The notes under the pieces are model-generated. The model did not search any database and was not told the origin of the DNA. It saw only the letters and a list, made by a program, of their open reading frames with translations. This document shows positions 28,545-38,074 of a DNA stretch of 64,000 nt, in pieces. The first letter of the stretch is position 1. Each line of letters begins with the position of its first letter. Source of the DNA: Labilibacter sediminis (GTDB taxonomy: Bacteria > Bacteroidota > Bacteroidia > Bacteroidales > Marinilabiliaceae); contig NZ_VCHY01000024.1 in assembly GCF_005877885.1 (NCBI RefSeq), positions 25,674 to 89,673 of the forward strand, written 5' to 3'. Both the position numbers and the translations under genes were made by a program.

Positions 28545-29810
28545 TCAATGGCTTTCAAAAGCAAGGGACATAAGTTCTTGTTCGTTTCTTGACAGGTTAT
28601 ATTTAGTGGCTACATGTCTCCAATTTGAAACCGTATTTTTTACTTGATTAATAATATCAATGGCTTTATTGTTATCAATACGAAAGAATTCGGCCACCTC
28701 AATGGCAAGTTGCAGGTTTAGAGAATTATCATCATCAGTAATATTTAAAGAAAGGCCTGTTCCAAAGGCTACAGGGTTAATATCGTAAGCCGGAGACAAT
28801 TCCCATCCTTGTTCACCTAGAAGGAAACCGTGGTTTCGAAGGTGGTCGTCGGTATTTTTTACACATATGCCAAATACAATCCTTCTCCATAACTGTTCCA
28901 GATCATTTTGTATAGTTCCTTTATTTCCATGTTGAATAATAAATTCAACGATATCCAGATAGCTTGCTCCACTTTGGAAGTTGTCTCCGTCCTGCATTCC
29001 CAGTAGTGTCATGGCTGATGCAAAATGAATACGTTTTCCTTGATTAATTCTATCAAAACGTTTGGTTAAGAATGTATGGTTTTTACTGGAAAACTTTTTT
29101 ATCATGGAAGGTGCCATTTGAATTCCGGATTGAAGAGCCAATTCATGAACCACCATTTCCCATCCTCCTATGTCGGTATCATCGTTTAAGCTAGGAAATT
29201 TGGCAATCCAAAGATTTCCTTTTTCATCAAGAACGCTGGCTTTGGGTCTTGCACCTCCCAGTGATGAACCAGGAGCAGTTAATAAGTTAAGCCAATTCAA
29301 ATATTCAGGGTCATCCATGGCATCATCTGCTTCTATTTTTAAACTGGCATATTCTAATTCTCTCAAAGATGTCCATGGAGGAGCAGCCATTTGTTTATTA
29401 TCGTTGAGGAAAGGTCCAGTCAAATCCTCCTTAAACCTTAAGGCACCCATTCTATGTTCGTCATATACGCCTAAAAGATAATCTGAAGCAAATAAAGTTT
29501 TTTGCGGTCTATCTTCAGAACGAGCCATAATGGCTTCTCTTCTTCTCATCAATACTCTACCCCATCTATCGGGAGAAGAATCCAGAAACAGGCCATAATT
29601 TTCTTTGTTATCAGTAAGGAATTGCGGTCCGGAATACCATTGAAGGTCTGGGTCTAACAATAATCGGTTAGATGACTTTAACCAATCTTTATCATATTCA
29701 AAGGAAAAGACTTCATGCCCCCTGATTTGTTCTACATTTAAGACTCCCATTAAGGTAGTATCGGTCAGATTATGCCAATCCGCAAATACATATATTCTTT
29801 TTGTTGCCAT
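28545..29810 (-). CDS. hipA: HipA-family serine/threonine kinase toxin
   Basis: A 421-residue HipA-type kinase. Key motifs are the glycine-rich loop SSLGGARPK (182-190), the ATP-contact lysine in WIAKFP (Lys204), TKRFDR (249-254), the catalytic loop NTDDHLRN (319-326) and the metal-binding YDINP (Asp343). Related toxins phosphorylate aminoacyl-tRNA synthetases and cause growth arrest. The start ATG overlaps the stop of the upstream antitoxin gene by one base (TAATG), indicating translational coupling. All key residues are present, so the kinase should be active. Confidence 0.9.
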   Translation of the reverse strand: MATKRIYVFADWHNLTDTTLMGVLNVEQIRGHEVFSFEYDKDWLKSSNRLLLDPDLQWYSGPQFLTDNKENYGLFLDSSPDRWGRVLMRRREAIMARSEDRPQKTLFASDYLLGVYDEHRMGALRFKEDLTGPFLNDNKQMAAPPWTSLRELEYASLKIEADDAMDDPEYLNWLNLLTAPGSSLGGARPKASVLDEKGNLWIAKFPSLNDDTDIGGWEMVVHELALQSGIQMAPSMIKKFSSKNHTFLTKRFDRINQGKRIHFASAMTLLGMQDGDNFQSGASYLDIVEFIIQHGNKGTIQNDLEQLWRRIVFGICVKNTDDHLRNHGFLLGEQGWELSPAYDINPVAFGTGLSLNITDDDNSLNLQLAIEVAEFFRIDNNKAIDIINQVKNTVSNWRHVATKYNLSRNEQELMSLAFESH

Positions 29811-30118
29811 TAAGAGTTTCCTTTAGTGTTCATTAGTTTAGCATCCTGAAGCTTTCGTCCTAATGTATCGTCTTTACCTACCTGGGTAATATCATCAGAA
29901 AGACCTAATACCACTAAAACTTGCACATAACTGCCAATGGCCACGCTTTCGGCTCCTTGTTCTATAGAAACCAAAGTACGTCGACTGATACCAGCTCTTT
30001 CTGCTACTTGTTCGGCTGTAAGTTTTCGTCTTAAACGAGCTAGTTTGATATTTTCTCCCAAGCTCATTAATACTTTTTTATGCTTTGGTAATAGTTTAAT
30101 CCCTCTCATGATGTGCAT
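29810..30118 (-). CDS. hipB: HipB-like XRE antitoxin
   Basis: A DNA-binding antitoxin of up to 102 residues with an XRE helix-turn-helix (LGENIKLARLRRKLTAEQVAERAGISRRTLVSIEQG, residues about 19-55). HipB normally neutralises HipA and represses the operon. The start is uncertain: ATG codons occur at 30118, 30109 and 30067, and the last gives the usual compact HipB. A TATATTTG on the minus strand at 30128-30135 resembles a -7 box and would make a nearly leaderless transcript from the earliest starts. Confidence 0.85.
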   Translation of the reverse strand: MHIMRGIKLLPKHKKVLMSLGENIKLARLRRKLTAEQVAERAGISRRTLVSIEQGAESVAIGSYVQVLVVLGLSDDITQVGKDDTLGRKLQDAKLMNTKGNS

Positions 30119-30179
30119 TATAATTTACAAATATATAAATAATGAGCAATATAGTGCATGTTTATGTAATGTAACAATC

Positions 30180-31030
30180 AAATCTATTGATTTAATTGGT
30201 TGGTGAGCAAGCAGAATGAACTATCCTCATCAACTATTTAAATCAATGGATTTCAGCCTGGGGGTTTGGGGCGATGGTAATGAATGCCCCCAATAGAGCA
30301 AAAATGCGAAGCATACCCAAGGCATTACGGGGAGGAGAGAGATTTTTACTAAACGGATAACATTGTATTAAGGAGGGTGGGCACCAAAACAGTATTACTG
30401 CGAGATATTGCGCGGTGGGGCCGCCCGGGCCAAGGGGCTATTTAGCATAGTGCCGCTATGTGACTGCCGATAATATCTGGTTTACACCATTGAAGACAGG
30501 CAAGTTATATAGGGACGCATTATGCTAACATAGCTTGGGGGGTGGTTTATGGCGAGACTTTTGCCTGGGAAAGGCAGTTTTTTGAAGCTTTGAAGCAAAA
30601 GGATTGCAGGAAGGTACGAACGGAAACCATTTGAGAGAAAGTTTTAAGTACTGCAGGAAGATGAGGTTATAAAAGGCTTTTTAGTTGTGAGGGACGAACA
30701 GTGAAAGCTTTTTAATACCGCAAGTGCGTTAGGGCAAAAGGCATGACACAAACCACACCGAAGGGATAGAAAGCTGCAAACGTAGGCTTGTGAGAAAAGC
30801 AGCTTTTACCATTGATTAAGTAAGCTGTAAATTTGAAATGGTATAGGCTGCAGGATAAAGGGAGGTTTTTACGCTGCCATTTTTCAGGCTGGGCAAATAC
30901 CGGAATGCGCGTGAGAAAAAGGCTCGTGTGCAGCTTATAGTGCGTTGGAGTGAAATAGCCAATCCCTAAGTGAATGTACCCCTAATGCAGAAAGGGGAGG
31001 TAGGGCATAAGGGGTGAATGAGTGATGGTA
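30180..31030 (+). ncRNA. candidate large structured RNA or non-coding mobile element, full copy
   Basis: About 850 bases with no usable frame, visibly richer in G (runs of GGGG, GGGGC, CCCGGGCC) than the flanks. Many inverted pairs can be read. Examples: AAATCTATTGATTTA (30180) with TAAATCAATGGATTT (30239); GGGGC/GCCCC (30268-30290); TTAGCATA with TATGCTAA (near 30440/30524); CTTTTGC/GCAAAAG; AAAGCTGC/GCAGCTTT and TACCATT/AATGGTA (near 30771-30843); GCGCGTGAG with CTCGTGTGC using G-U pairs; and a 3' hairpin ACCCCTAATGC/GCATAAGGGGT (30978-31015). Its last 150 bases recur at 56249-56405. Strand is inferred from G-U pairing and the G-rich side. I cannot name a family; a degraded group II intron or another RNA-based element is possible. 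Confidence 0.55.
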
Positions 31031-31385
31031 ATTGTATAAAATTGGAGTATACAAACAATGTAAGAAATACTATAATAAACCAAATACGTACCGCAACTTT
31101 TAATTTATGACACAATAAAAGTTTGCTTAGTTTGTAGATTATTTTCTCTCTCTCTTAGGCAGTGATAATGAAACTCTAATACATTATACATATTTTCTTC
31201 ACTGAAGCCTATGATACAATTTACTTTTACTTTAATGTGAGATTTTCCATCTTGTATAATGGACAATAGCTTTTCCTATTTCCGAAAGATCAGGCATATG
31301 CCAAACCATATATCATTTTTATCATCAACTAATATTCTATCATTCTTTAAAATATTTAGATATACTCATTACAACATACTTAAAA
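31031..31385. other. gene-free AT-rich spacer
   Basis: No frame, repeat or hairpin of note between the structured element and the phosphatase gene. Confidence 0.5.
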
Positions 31386-32015
31386 CTATTTAGGAGGAAA
31401 CAAACTTGATAGTAAACAACCATCTATCAATTGAATAGTTTTTAATCCAAGAGACTTTGCTGCATCAATATTTTGAATAGAATTATCAATAAATAAGGTC
31501 TCTGACGGTTTAAGTTTATTCTCTTCCATCAAGTATTTAAAAATTTTAACATCAGGTTTCTTCATCCCAACTTCGTGCGAATAATAAACTTCTTCAAACA
31601 GATCCGATAATCCATTATCCAGACCTAATTTTTCCTTCAATACCTCACTGTACCTTTTAACATGAATAGCATTGGTGTTACTTAACAGGAATAAACGGTA
31701 TTTATTTTTTAAACTTTCTAACAACTCAATATTTTCAAACGGAGTTTCCTTTAGCATGGCCATCCATGCGGAGTCCAATTCTTCATCTGAAATCGGCACC
31801 CTCGTTTCCTTTATTAAGCTAGCCCTAAACTCATCCGGGGATATTTGACCAGTTTCATGGAGTATGAACAGTTCTGATTGATGCGTTTTAGAGTAATATT
31901 CTTCAAAGTTTTCAATGCCATATTTCTCAAATGCATTTATCGTAGCTCCATAATCGATATTTGTAATGACACCACCCCAATCAAAAATGATATTTTTTAT
32001 ATTTCCATAAATCAT
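31386..32015 (-). CDS. HAD-superfamily sugar-phosphate phosphatase, YihX-like
   Basis: A 209-residue HAD subfamily IA protein. Motif I is IIFDWGGVITN (nucleophile Asp, with Gly in place of the second Asp, as in the YihX group). Motif II is LLSNTNAIH, the motif III Lys is in GMKKPDVKIF, and motif IV is LFIDNSIQNI. Overall spacing follows E. coli YihX, an alpha-D-glucose-1-phosphate phosphatase. It is cytoplasmic and stands alone on the minus strand, so its substrate here is uncertain; a sugar 1-phosphate is plausible. Confidence 0.8.
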   Translation of the reverse strand: MIYGNIKNIIFDWGGVITNIDYGATINAFEKYGIENFEEYYSKTHQSELFILHETGQISPDEFRASLIKETRVPISDEELDSAWMAMLKETPFENIELLESLKNKYRLFLLSNTNAIHVKRYSEVLKEKLGLDNGLSDLFEEVYYSHEVGMKKPDVKIFKYLMEENKLKPSETLFIDNSIQNIDAAKSLGLKTIQLIDGCLLSSLFPPK

Positions 32016-32156
32016 AACAATAACCTTTATAGATTCAGAGATAAGGCCACTAAAGTATGGTGACCTTATCGTAAAAATTGCAATTAACTCCTTATTATAA
32101 ATATCAAACCTATTTCACAGTAATCTTTTGGTTATTTAAAGGGTTTGATGATTAAT

Positions 32157-32186
32157 GTTAGGGTATCAATATTTAGACACCCTAAC
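32157..32186 (-). terminator. hairpin downstream of the T9SS-tailed gene
   Basis: GTTAGGGT pairs with ACCCTAAC across a 14-nt loop, 29 bp after the stop of the gene at 32215. There is no strong T run, so it may be a weak terminator or a 3'-end stabiliser. Confidence 0.45.
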
Positions 32187-32214
32187 AAAAGCAATAACTT
32201 ATAAAAAAGATACT

Positions 32215-32871
32215 TTATTTAACAACAACCTTAGTGGCAACATTCCCCACCTGAACAATATAAATACCATTTGAACATGGAACAATTGTTTTTCCTACCA
32301 CTAATTCCTGAGAAATAACTACTCCATTTATTGAGATGATAGAAACTTCTGAAATTTCATTTACCGAAACCTCAATACCACCATTAACTGCTATGGCCTT
32401 AGCTTCTACTAGATTTACTTTATCTCCTATAGCTGTAGGGGTATCACAACCTCCGTAAATGTGATTTAATGTAATTGGTGCTGCTGGCACCTCAATTAAG
32501 CGGTCGGTATCCCAGGTGATATCTGGTCTAACATCTGGCCTAGACATTGAGTTTGCACACGGGCCTGCAGGTATATCTTCTCTTGATGCTGGTGCCCAAT
32601 CTGTAGCAATAGTGTAGTAATAATAAAGAACATCTCCTGCAGGAAGACTTAATGTAACAGCATAAATATTACCCGATTCAAGAGTCATTTCAACGTGGGT
32701 CCAGTTCTCCACTACTTCACCAATAATATAAACACCAGTTGCATTAGTCATATCAATCCCCGACATATCAACTTTAAAAGTTACATCCACTTGTTGCGAT
32801 ATGGCAAAGGATGGCAGTAGCGTTAGCATCATGACAATGCATAAATTTCTTAATGTAGATTTTGTTTTCAT
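32215..32871 (-). CDS. secreted protein with glycan-binding-like domain and T9SS tail
   Basis: A 218-residue protein with a signal peptide (1-26). An Ig-like domain (VDVTFKVDMSGIDMTNATGVYIIGEV, about 28-115) resembles the starch/glycogen-binding-type modules of Bacteroidota. A C-terminal T9SS sorting region (VSIISINGVVISQELV to NVATKVVVK) ends the protein. No catalytic motif is visible. It lies beyond the terminator of the second SusC/D operon, so it may be expressed separately; a palindrome at 33009-33030 lies upstream. A role as a secreted glycan-binding protein is inference. Confidence 0.6.
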   Translation of the reverse strand: MKTKSTLRNLCIVMMLTLLPSFAISQQVDVTFKVDMSGIDMTNATGVYIIGEVVENWTHVEMTLESGNIYAVTLSLPAGDVLYYYYTIATDWAPASREDIPAGPCANSMSRPDVRPDITWDTDRLIEVPAAPITLNHIYGGCDTPTAIGDKVNLVEAKAIAVNGGIEVSVNEISEVSIISINGVVISQELVVGKTIVPCSNGIYIVQVGNVATKVVVK

Positions 32872-33008
32872 TTTTTAATAATTTAAATAGTTAATAATTA
32901 AATTGATTTATGTTATGTGTTTAGAAACACCGATAACCCAGGAAGTAAATAGTTTCTTATTGAATGTTTGAGTTTGAGTTTTGAGATTTATTCATAAAAC
33001 ATACACAC

Positions 33009-33030
33009 ATTAGGTATGTATATACCTAAT
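33009..33030. promoter_or_regulatory. perfect palindrome ATTAGGTAT-N4-ATACCTAAT
   Basis: Nine-base arms separated by GTAT, 138 bp before the ATG of the T9SS-tailed gene. The form suits a dimeric regulator's operator; no T run follows, so a terminator is less likely. Confidence 0.4.
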
Positions 33031-33060
33031 AGTAGGGCACAACTATTTGATAGGATTATA

Positions 33061-33438
33061 TCACTTTACTATAGGAGCTATATTAATTAACTCAAACACA
33101 GCAAACAATACTTCGTGATCGTATGAAAGGTTAATCTCCTTTGTATAATCCATATGAGATCGTTCACTGAAGTCTCCACCAGAAAAAAACAGACGTACAT
33201 TTATCAAATTCTATGTTGGCATCTTCATAGAGTTCATGATACATCATTTCGCATTTAAAAAATGTTCATTTTTTAAATGCTCTTTACATGATAACGGGCT
33301 TACTATGTTAATCCATGTATTTCCACTATTCTCCAGGGGCAAATAAAAGTCAACACTTAAATATTCAAGATGAGCAGTATAAACAAAAAGTGAACTGACT
33401 ACCTCCCTAATTACATAGCCACAGCTATATAACTTCAA
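33061..33438 (-). pseudogene. frameshifted remnant of an unrecognised gene
   Basis: The minus strand gives three protein-like pieces in different frames: NSGNTWINIVSPLSCKEHL to FLNAK, then MYHELYEDANIEFDKCTSVFF, then SGGDFSERSHMDYTKEI up to FELINIAPIVK and a TGA at 33061. The second shift is at a run of T (near 33186-33192). The pieces join naturally if two single-base changes are corrected. I do not recognise the family. Confidence 0.45.
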
Positions 33439-33474
33439 GATTTTATTAGAATATAATGAGACGATAGTAAAAAA

Positions 33475-33543
33475 CGGAATGGTTCTGACTTACTCCTTGA
33501 AATTCATAAGGTCAGAGAAATTCATTAAATCAGAACCATTCCG
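33475..33543 (-). terminator. terminator of the second SusC/SusD operon
   Basis: Perfect 14-bp arms CGGAATGGTTCTGA and TCAGAACCATTCCG, 41-nt loop, followed on the minus strand by six T. It begins 16 bp after the SusD stop. The loop contains GAAATTCAT twice. Confidence 0.75.
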
Positions 33544-33558
33544 AAAAAAAGCTATATA

Positions 33559-35025
33559 TTAATATCCCTGATTTTGCTCCAGAATACCAGGTATCAACTG
33601 TGCGGATGGTTTCGGTAGCAAACGATTATTTTCACTCACATTAGGGTGTAAATCTTTATTTACTTCCACTACCATTTTTTTCCTTACTAAGTCAAACCAA
33701 CGATTCATTTCAAAAGCTAATTCCCAATTACGTTCTTCAATCACAGCTTTATCAAAATCTGCCTGTGATATACCTGATGGTACATCCACACTTAGATCAG
33801 GTGTATTAATATCTAACCCCATTGCACGACGACGTACCATATTTATGGCCTTTAAGGCCTCAGTTGAAGGGCCTCCATCGGCCATATTAGCTGCTTCTGC
33901 ATACATCAGAAGTACATCCGCGTAACGTAACAATACATTAAAGCCTTCTCCATTGTTTCCAACAGTTTGTCCTGCATCTCTATATTTTGCTATATGAGGC
34001 TGTACTCCTGCATCCTCCCATGTAGTACCATCGGCAAATACAGCAGTAAAGGAAGCTTCTTTTCTTGGGCCTTCAGGAAAAATATTATAAAATCGATCTT
34101 CGCTATAGAAATCGCCCCAACCACCTTCACCATTGCCCCAATGGCGAGAAGCTGTATGCATATGACTACCTGATACTCCGCCATCACGGATAGAGCCATA
34201 AAATGTGAAAATAAATTCAGAGTTAGTTAGCTTATTTTCTTCTTTCCATAAACCTGCGAAATCTGGCTCTAATTCATACATCCCAATTACCTCTCCGGCT
34301 TTTTCTTTAGCAAGAGTATAATATTCTGATTGTTCTAACGGCCAACCAGCCATTGTAAGATAAACTTTTGCAAGAAGCGTTTTTGCAGCACCTTTTGTTG
34401 GTCTTCCTTTTTCTTCAAATGATTCTGGCAGTTTAGTTTCCGCATCTTTTAAGTTTTCTATTATTGAAGCATAAACTTCAGCTACACTTGATTGCTTAAT
34501 GGTTTCAACATCCTTCTGGTTTTCGAATGTTGTTAACTGCACTTCTCCGAACCATCTAACTAAATAGAAATATGAAAAAGCCCTAATAAACTTAGCCTGA
34601 CCTTCGATCTCATTAAGCTTATCTTCCGAAATATTTTCTGCATTACTTAGGTTGCCAATGATTGTATTAGCATTAGCAATAGTTTGGTAAAATTGTTTCC
34701 AAACTTCAATCAGTGCCTGGTCATCACCTGTTGGCGTTAATCGGTTGAAATTAATATAAATTCCAGCATCAGAACGCACATCTTCAGCTCCAGAGGTCAT
34801 TATCAAAGGATAGGCATAGTCAAAACCTACCCAATCCGAATATAAAGGACGAAACGCACCTGCTAATGCAGCATTAAACTCTCCTTCTGTAGTAAAAAAG
34901 TTATCTGGATTAAGCAATGACGGTGGATTTTCATCTAATTCAACTTTTGAACATCCAACGCTTACCAGACTCACCATCACAATAAAGATGGCAATTTGTT
35001 GTATGTGATATGTTATTTTTCTCAT
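33559..35025 (-). CDS. SusD/RagB-family lipoprotein (second locus)
   Basis: Read from the ATG at 35025 (MRKITYHIQQIAIFIVMVSLVSVGC, lipobox SVGC). An upstream frame from 35052 overlaps the SusC gene and is unlikely. The SusD hallmarks are present: KFIRAFSYFYLVRWFGEVQL in the N-terminal helical region and ERNWELAFEMNRWFDLVRKK near the C-terminus. It should bind the glycan imported by the adjacent SusC, probably an N-acetylhexosamine-containing polysaccharide, given the GH123 genes upstream (inference). The operon ends at the hairpin 33475-33543. Confidence 0.9.
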   Translation of the reverse strand: MRKITYHIQQIAIFIVMVSLVSVGCSKVELDENPPSLLNPDNFFTTEGEFNAALAGAFRPLYSDWVGFDYAYPLIMTSGAEDVRSDAGIYINFNRLTPTGDDQALIEVWKQFYQTIANANTIIGNLSNAENISEDKLNEIEGQAKFIRAFSYFYLVRWFGEVQLTTFENQKDVETIKQSSVAEVYASIIENLKDAETKLPESFEEKGRPTKGAAKTLLAKVYLTMAGWPLEQSEYYTLAKEKAGEVIGMYELEPDFAGLWKEENKLTNSEFIFTFYGSIRDGGVSGSHMHTASRHWGNGEGGWGDFYSEDRFYNIFPEGPRKEASFTAVFADGTTWEDAGVQPHIAKYRDAGQTVGNNGEGFNVLLRYADVLLMYAEAANMADGGPSTEALKAINMVRRRAMGLDINTPDLSVDVPSGISQADFDKAVIEERNWELAFEMNRWFDLVRKKMVVEVNKDLHPNVSENNRLLPKPSAQLIPGILEQNQGY

Positions 35026-35029
35026 CTTC

Positions 35030-38000
35030 TTAAAATTTAATATCAAGACCAATTGTATAAGTTTTTTGCGATGGATATGACGCTAAATCAACACCTGCAA
35101 AAGTATCTGAGCCATTAGAGTTGTTAGCTTCAGGATCAAAACCTGTGTAATTAGTAAATGTAAAAAGGTTAGTGCCCGTAGCATAAATCCTTGCTGAACC
35201 AATACGTAACTTTTGAGTAAAGCTTTCAGGCAAAGTATAGCCTAGCGTAATATTCTTAATTCGAAGATAAGTCCCATCTTCAACCCATCTATCAGAGTTT
35301 CTGAATATCCCTTTAGGATCATGGCCAGGAATATCCGTATCTTCATTATCAGGGGTCCATGTATTTAAAAGAGCAGTGCTTAAGCCATCTGTTCCTTCCA
35401 TTCTTGATCGACCAAGATTATAGATATCATTGCCATATGAACCAGTCATAAATACATTTAAACTAAGGTTTTTGTATACAAATGTATTATTCCAACTATA
35501 AGTAAAATCAGGTAATGCATTTGCAATATTTACAACATCTTCATTGTTAATAACGCCATCGTTATTCTGATCAACATATTTAGGCGAACCTGGTTCTACA
35601 CCATATACGGCTGCCAAAATAGCTTCATCACTTTTCCATACGCCATCGTATTCCACCCCTCTAATCAAACCAATTGATTGTCCAACTTCCAGCCAAATAG
35701 CATCCGAGAATCCTGGCAATCCGGCACCTCCAAGTCTCATCTCACTTTGTCCTTCATTTAAGGCCAATACTTCATTACGGTTTCTTGAAAAGGTTACGCC
35801 TGAAGTCCAGGAAAAATCACCTGTTTGAATTGGTGTTCCTGAGATAGCAAATTCAAAACCTTCGTTTAATACTTCTCCTGCATTAACTAACTGTGTTTGA
35901 AAACCCGAAGCATGATACAGAGCACGTTCAAGCAATAAGTCTTCTGTATTCTTTTTATAATAGTCTGCAGTAATTGAGAAACGATTTCTAAACATCATTA
36001 AATCAACACCAACATTAAGTGTTTTTGTTGTTTCCCACTTAAGATCAGGATTAGGGGCTTGTGTCGACAAGCTTACGCCATTATTTAGGTTGTCTCCATC
36101 AAATGAATAAAATGAACCGGTTACTAATTGAGACAATGATTGATAAGGGCTAATAGCTGCATTTCCAACAGAACCATAACTACCCCTCAATTTTAAATTA
36201 TCAACAACTTCAATATTACTCATGAATTCTTCTTGTGAGATATTCCAAGCAAAACCAGCAGATGGAAAGAATGCTTGTTTATTATTTTCTGCGAAAACAG
36301 AAGCCGCATCCGAACGTCCTGTTAAACTAATGGAGTAACGATCTTTATATGCATAATTTACGCGTCCCATAAATGATTGCATAGACTCTTCCGAACGATA
36401 TGAGTAAGGTGTTCCAGGCATGCTGCCCAAGCTTAAATCATTATATGTCACAGAACTTGTTAAGAAACCGCTTGCACTCGAATAGTTGCTATTAAACTCT
36501 GTCACCTGCTGCTCATAAACACCTGTTAATTTTAATCTATGTTTCTCATTGAAAAGCTTTTCATATGTCAGCATATTGGTATTTTGGAAACGCGTCCATC
36601 TGCTATCTGAGATAGAAGCTTCTCGATCTGAATCATCGCCATTGACGACTTTCTCGTTATAATAAAAGTTGTCTTCATTATCAATTAACTGATAAGAACC
36701 ACTAATATTAAGATTTAATCCTTTGACAATATCCCATTCAAAACTAGGATTAACAATAACATTTGTGGAGAAATTATCACGGATAGGTTCCTTAGCTAAA
36801 GCTAAGGGATTAAACTCTGTATTGGGGCCATATCCACCGCCAGGCTGAGAATAACTTCCATCTTCCATGTATACAGGTCTGGTTGGTGCAAAAACTAATG
36901 CTGCATATACCGGACTTCCTTGTCTATCCCTGGCATTTAACATTGTAGGATTGTCTTCGGACAATGAAAAGAAAGAGTTAAGGTTGATTCGTACTTTATC
37001 ATTTAATTTAAAACTTAAATTTGGACGCAACGAATACTTCTCATATTCTGACCCCTCAATGATACCCTTAGTCTTGATATAGTCTCCTGCAACACTGTAT
37101 GTAATACTTTCTGTTGAACCACTAATCGTTAAGTGTTCATTATGAGAAATGCCTGTTCGAAATATTTCATCTTGCCAGTCTGTTCCACCATTTTGCTTAA
37201 ATCCACTAATTTCTTCTTCTGAAAATATAGTTGGAAGATCACGTGCTATTCTGTTTTCATTAATGAATGTGGAGTATTGGTAAGCATTCATTAAATCCAT
37301 CTTTTCTCTTAGTCTGCTAATTGATACATATGTATTAAATGTTACTTGTGGCTTTTCATTCTTACCTTTTTTAGTTGTAATAAGAATTACTCCGCTTGCA
37401 CCCCTTGATCCATAAATTGAAGTTGCCGAAGCGTCTTTTAATACTTCCATTGATTGAATATCATTTGGGTGAACATCTTTCATTGAAGCACCTTGAACAC
37501 CATCAACAATAACCAATGGTTCACTACCCCCATTAATAGAACTAACACCACGAATTCGTATCGAAACATTACTGTTTGGAGATGCATCGTTATTCACAAT
37601 ATTTACACCTGCAACACGCCCTTGTAATGCTTGGTCGGCTCGTGCTATTGGTACTTCTTGAAGCTCTGCTACCTGAACTGACGTAACAGAACCAGTAATG
37701 TCGCTTTTCTTTTGTGTACCATATCCAACAACAACAACATCATCTAAACTAATAACATCAGACTCTAATTGTATTGTCAGGTTATCAGGCCCCACTACAG
37801 CTATCTCTTGCGATTGATAGCCAATAAAGCTGACTACTAATGTTGCTCCTATCGGCGCATTAATAGTAAAATTACCATCATAATCAGTTATAGTTCCCGT
37901 ACTTGTTCCTTTAATTAATATCGAAACACCAGGTAGTGTTTCATTATCATCGGCTGATATAACTACTCCCTTTACAATTTCCTGAGCACAGACAATGCTG

Positions 38001-38050
38001 TTAATCCCCAGAAAAACTAAAAAGATAAATGTTTTAAAATTAAGTTTCAT
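35030..38050 (-). CDS. SusC/RagA TonB-dependent transporter (second locus)
   Basis: Read from the ATG at 38050 (MKLNFKTFIFLVFLGINSIVCAQ). It has a carboxypeptidase-D-like domain (GVSILIKGTSTGTITDYDG), a plug beginning VVVVGYGTQKKSDITGSVTSV with IRIRGVSSINGGSEPLVIVDG, and a barrel that ends with YTIGLDIKF. The size (about 1006 residues) is normal. It is flanked by SusD 4 bp downstream and the BIG2/GEVED lipoprotein 24 bp upstream, so the three form one transcription unit. Confidence 0.92.
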   Translation of the reverse strand: MKLNFKTFIFLVFLGINSIVCAQEIVKGVVISADDNETLPGVSILIKGTSTGTITDYDGNFTINAPIGATLVVSFIGYQSQEIAVVGPDNLTIQLESDVISLDDVVVVGYGTQKKSDITGSVTSVQVAELQEVPIARADQALQGRVAGVNIVNNDASPNSNVSIRIRGVSSINGGSEPLVIVDGVQGASMKDVHPNDIQSMEVLKDASATSIYGSRGASGVILITTKKGKNEKPQVTFNTYVSISRLREKMDLMNAYQYSTFINENRIARDLPTIFSEEEISGFKQNGGTDWQDEIFRTGISHNEHLTISGSTESITYSVAGDYIKTKGIIEGSEYEKYSLRPNLSFKLNDKVRINLNSFFSLSEDNPTMLNARDRQGSPVYAALVFAPTRPVYMEDGSYSQPGGGYGPNTEFNPLALAKEPIRDNFSTNVIVNPSFEWDIVKGLNLNISGSYQLIDNEDNFYYNEKVVNGDDSDREASISDSRWTRFQNTNMLTYEKLFNEKHRLKLTGVYEQQVTEFNSNYSSASGFLTSSVTYNDLSLGSMPGTPYSYRSEESMQSFMGRVNYAYKDRYSISLTGRSDAASVFAENNKQAFFPSAGFAWNISQEEFMSNIEVVDNLKLRGSYGSVGNAAISPYQSLSQLVTGSFYSFDGDNLNNGVSLSTQAPNPDLKWETTKTLNVGVDLMMFRNRFSITADYYKKNTEDLLLERALYHASGFQTQLVNAGEVLNEGFEFAISGTPIQTGDFSWTSGVTFSRNRNEVLALNEGQSEMRLGGAGLPGFSDAIWLEVGQSIGLIRGVEYDGVWKSDEAILAAVYGVEPGSPKYVDQNNDGVINNEDVVNIANALPDFTYSWNNTFVYKNLSLNVFMTGSYGNDIYNLGRSRMEGTDGLSTALLNTWTPDNEDTDIPGHDPKGIFRNSDRWVEDGTYLRIKNITLGYTLPESFTQKLRIGSARIYATGTNLFTFTNYTGFDPEANNSNGSDTFAGVDLASYPSQKTYTIGLDIKF

Positions 38051-38074
38051 ATCTATATGATTTATCTTCATTAA

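Noticed and set aside
30180..31030. Group II intron as a firm call for the structured element
   Set aside because: I could not find a convincing domain V hairpin or a maturase frame, so it remains only one possibility.
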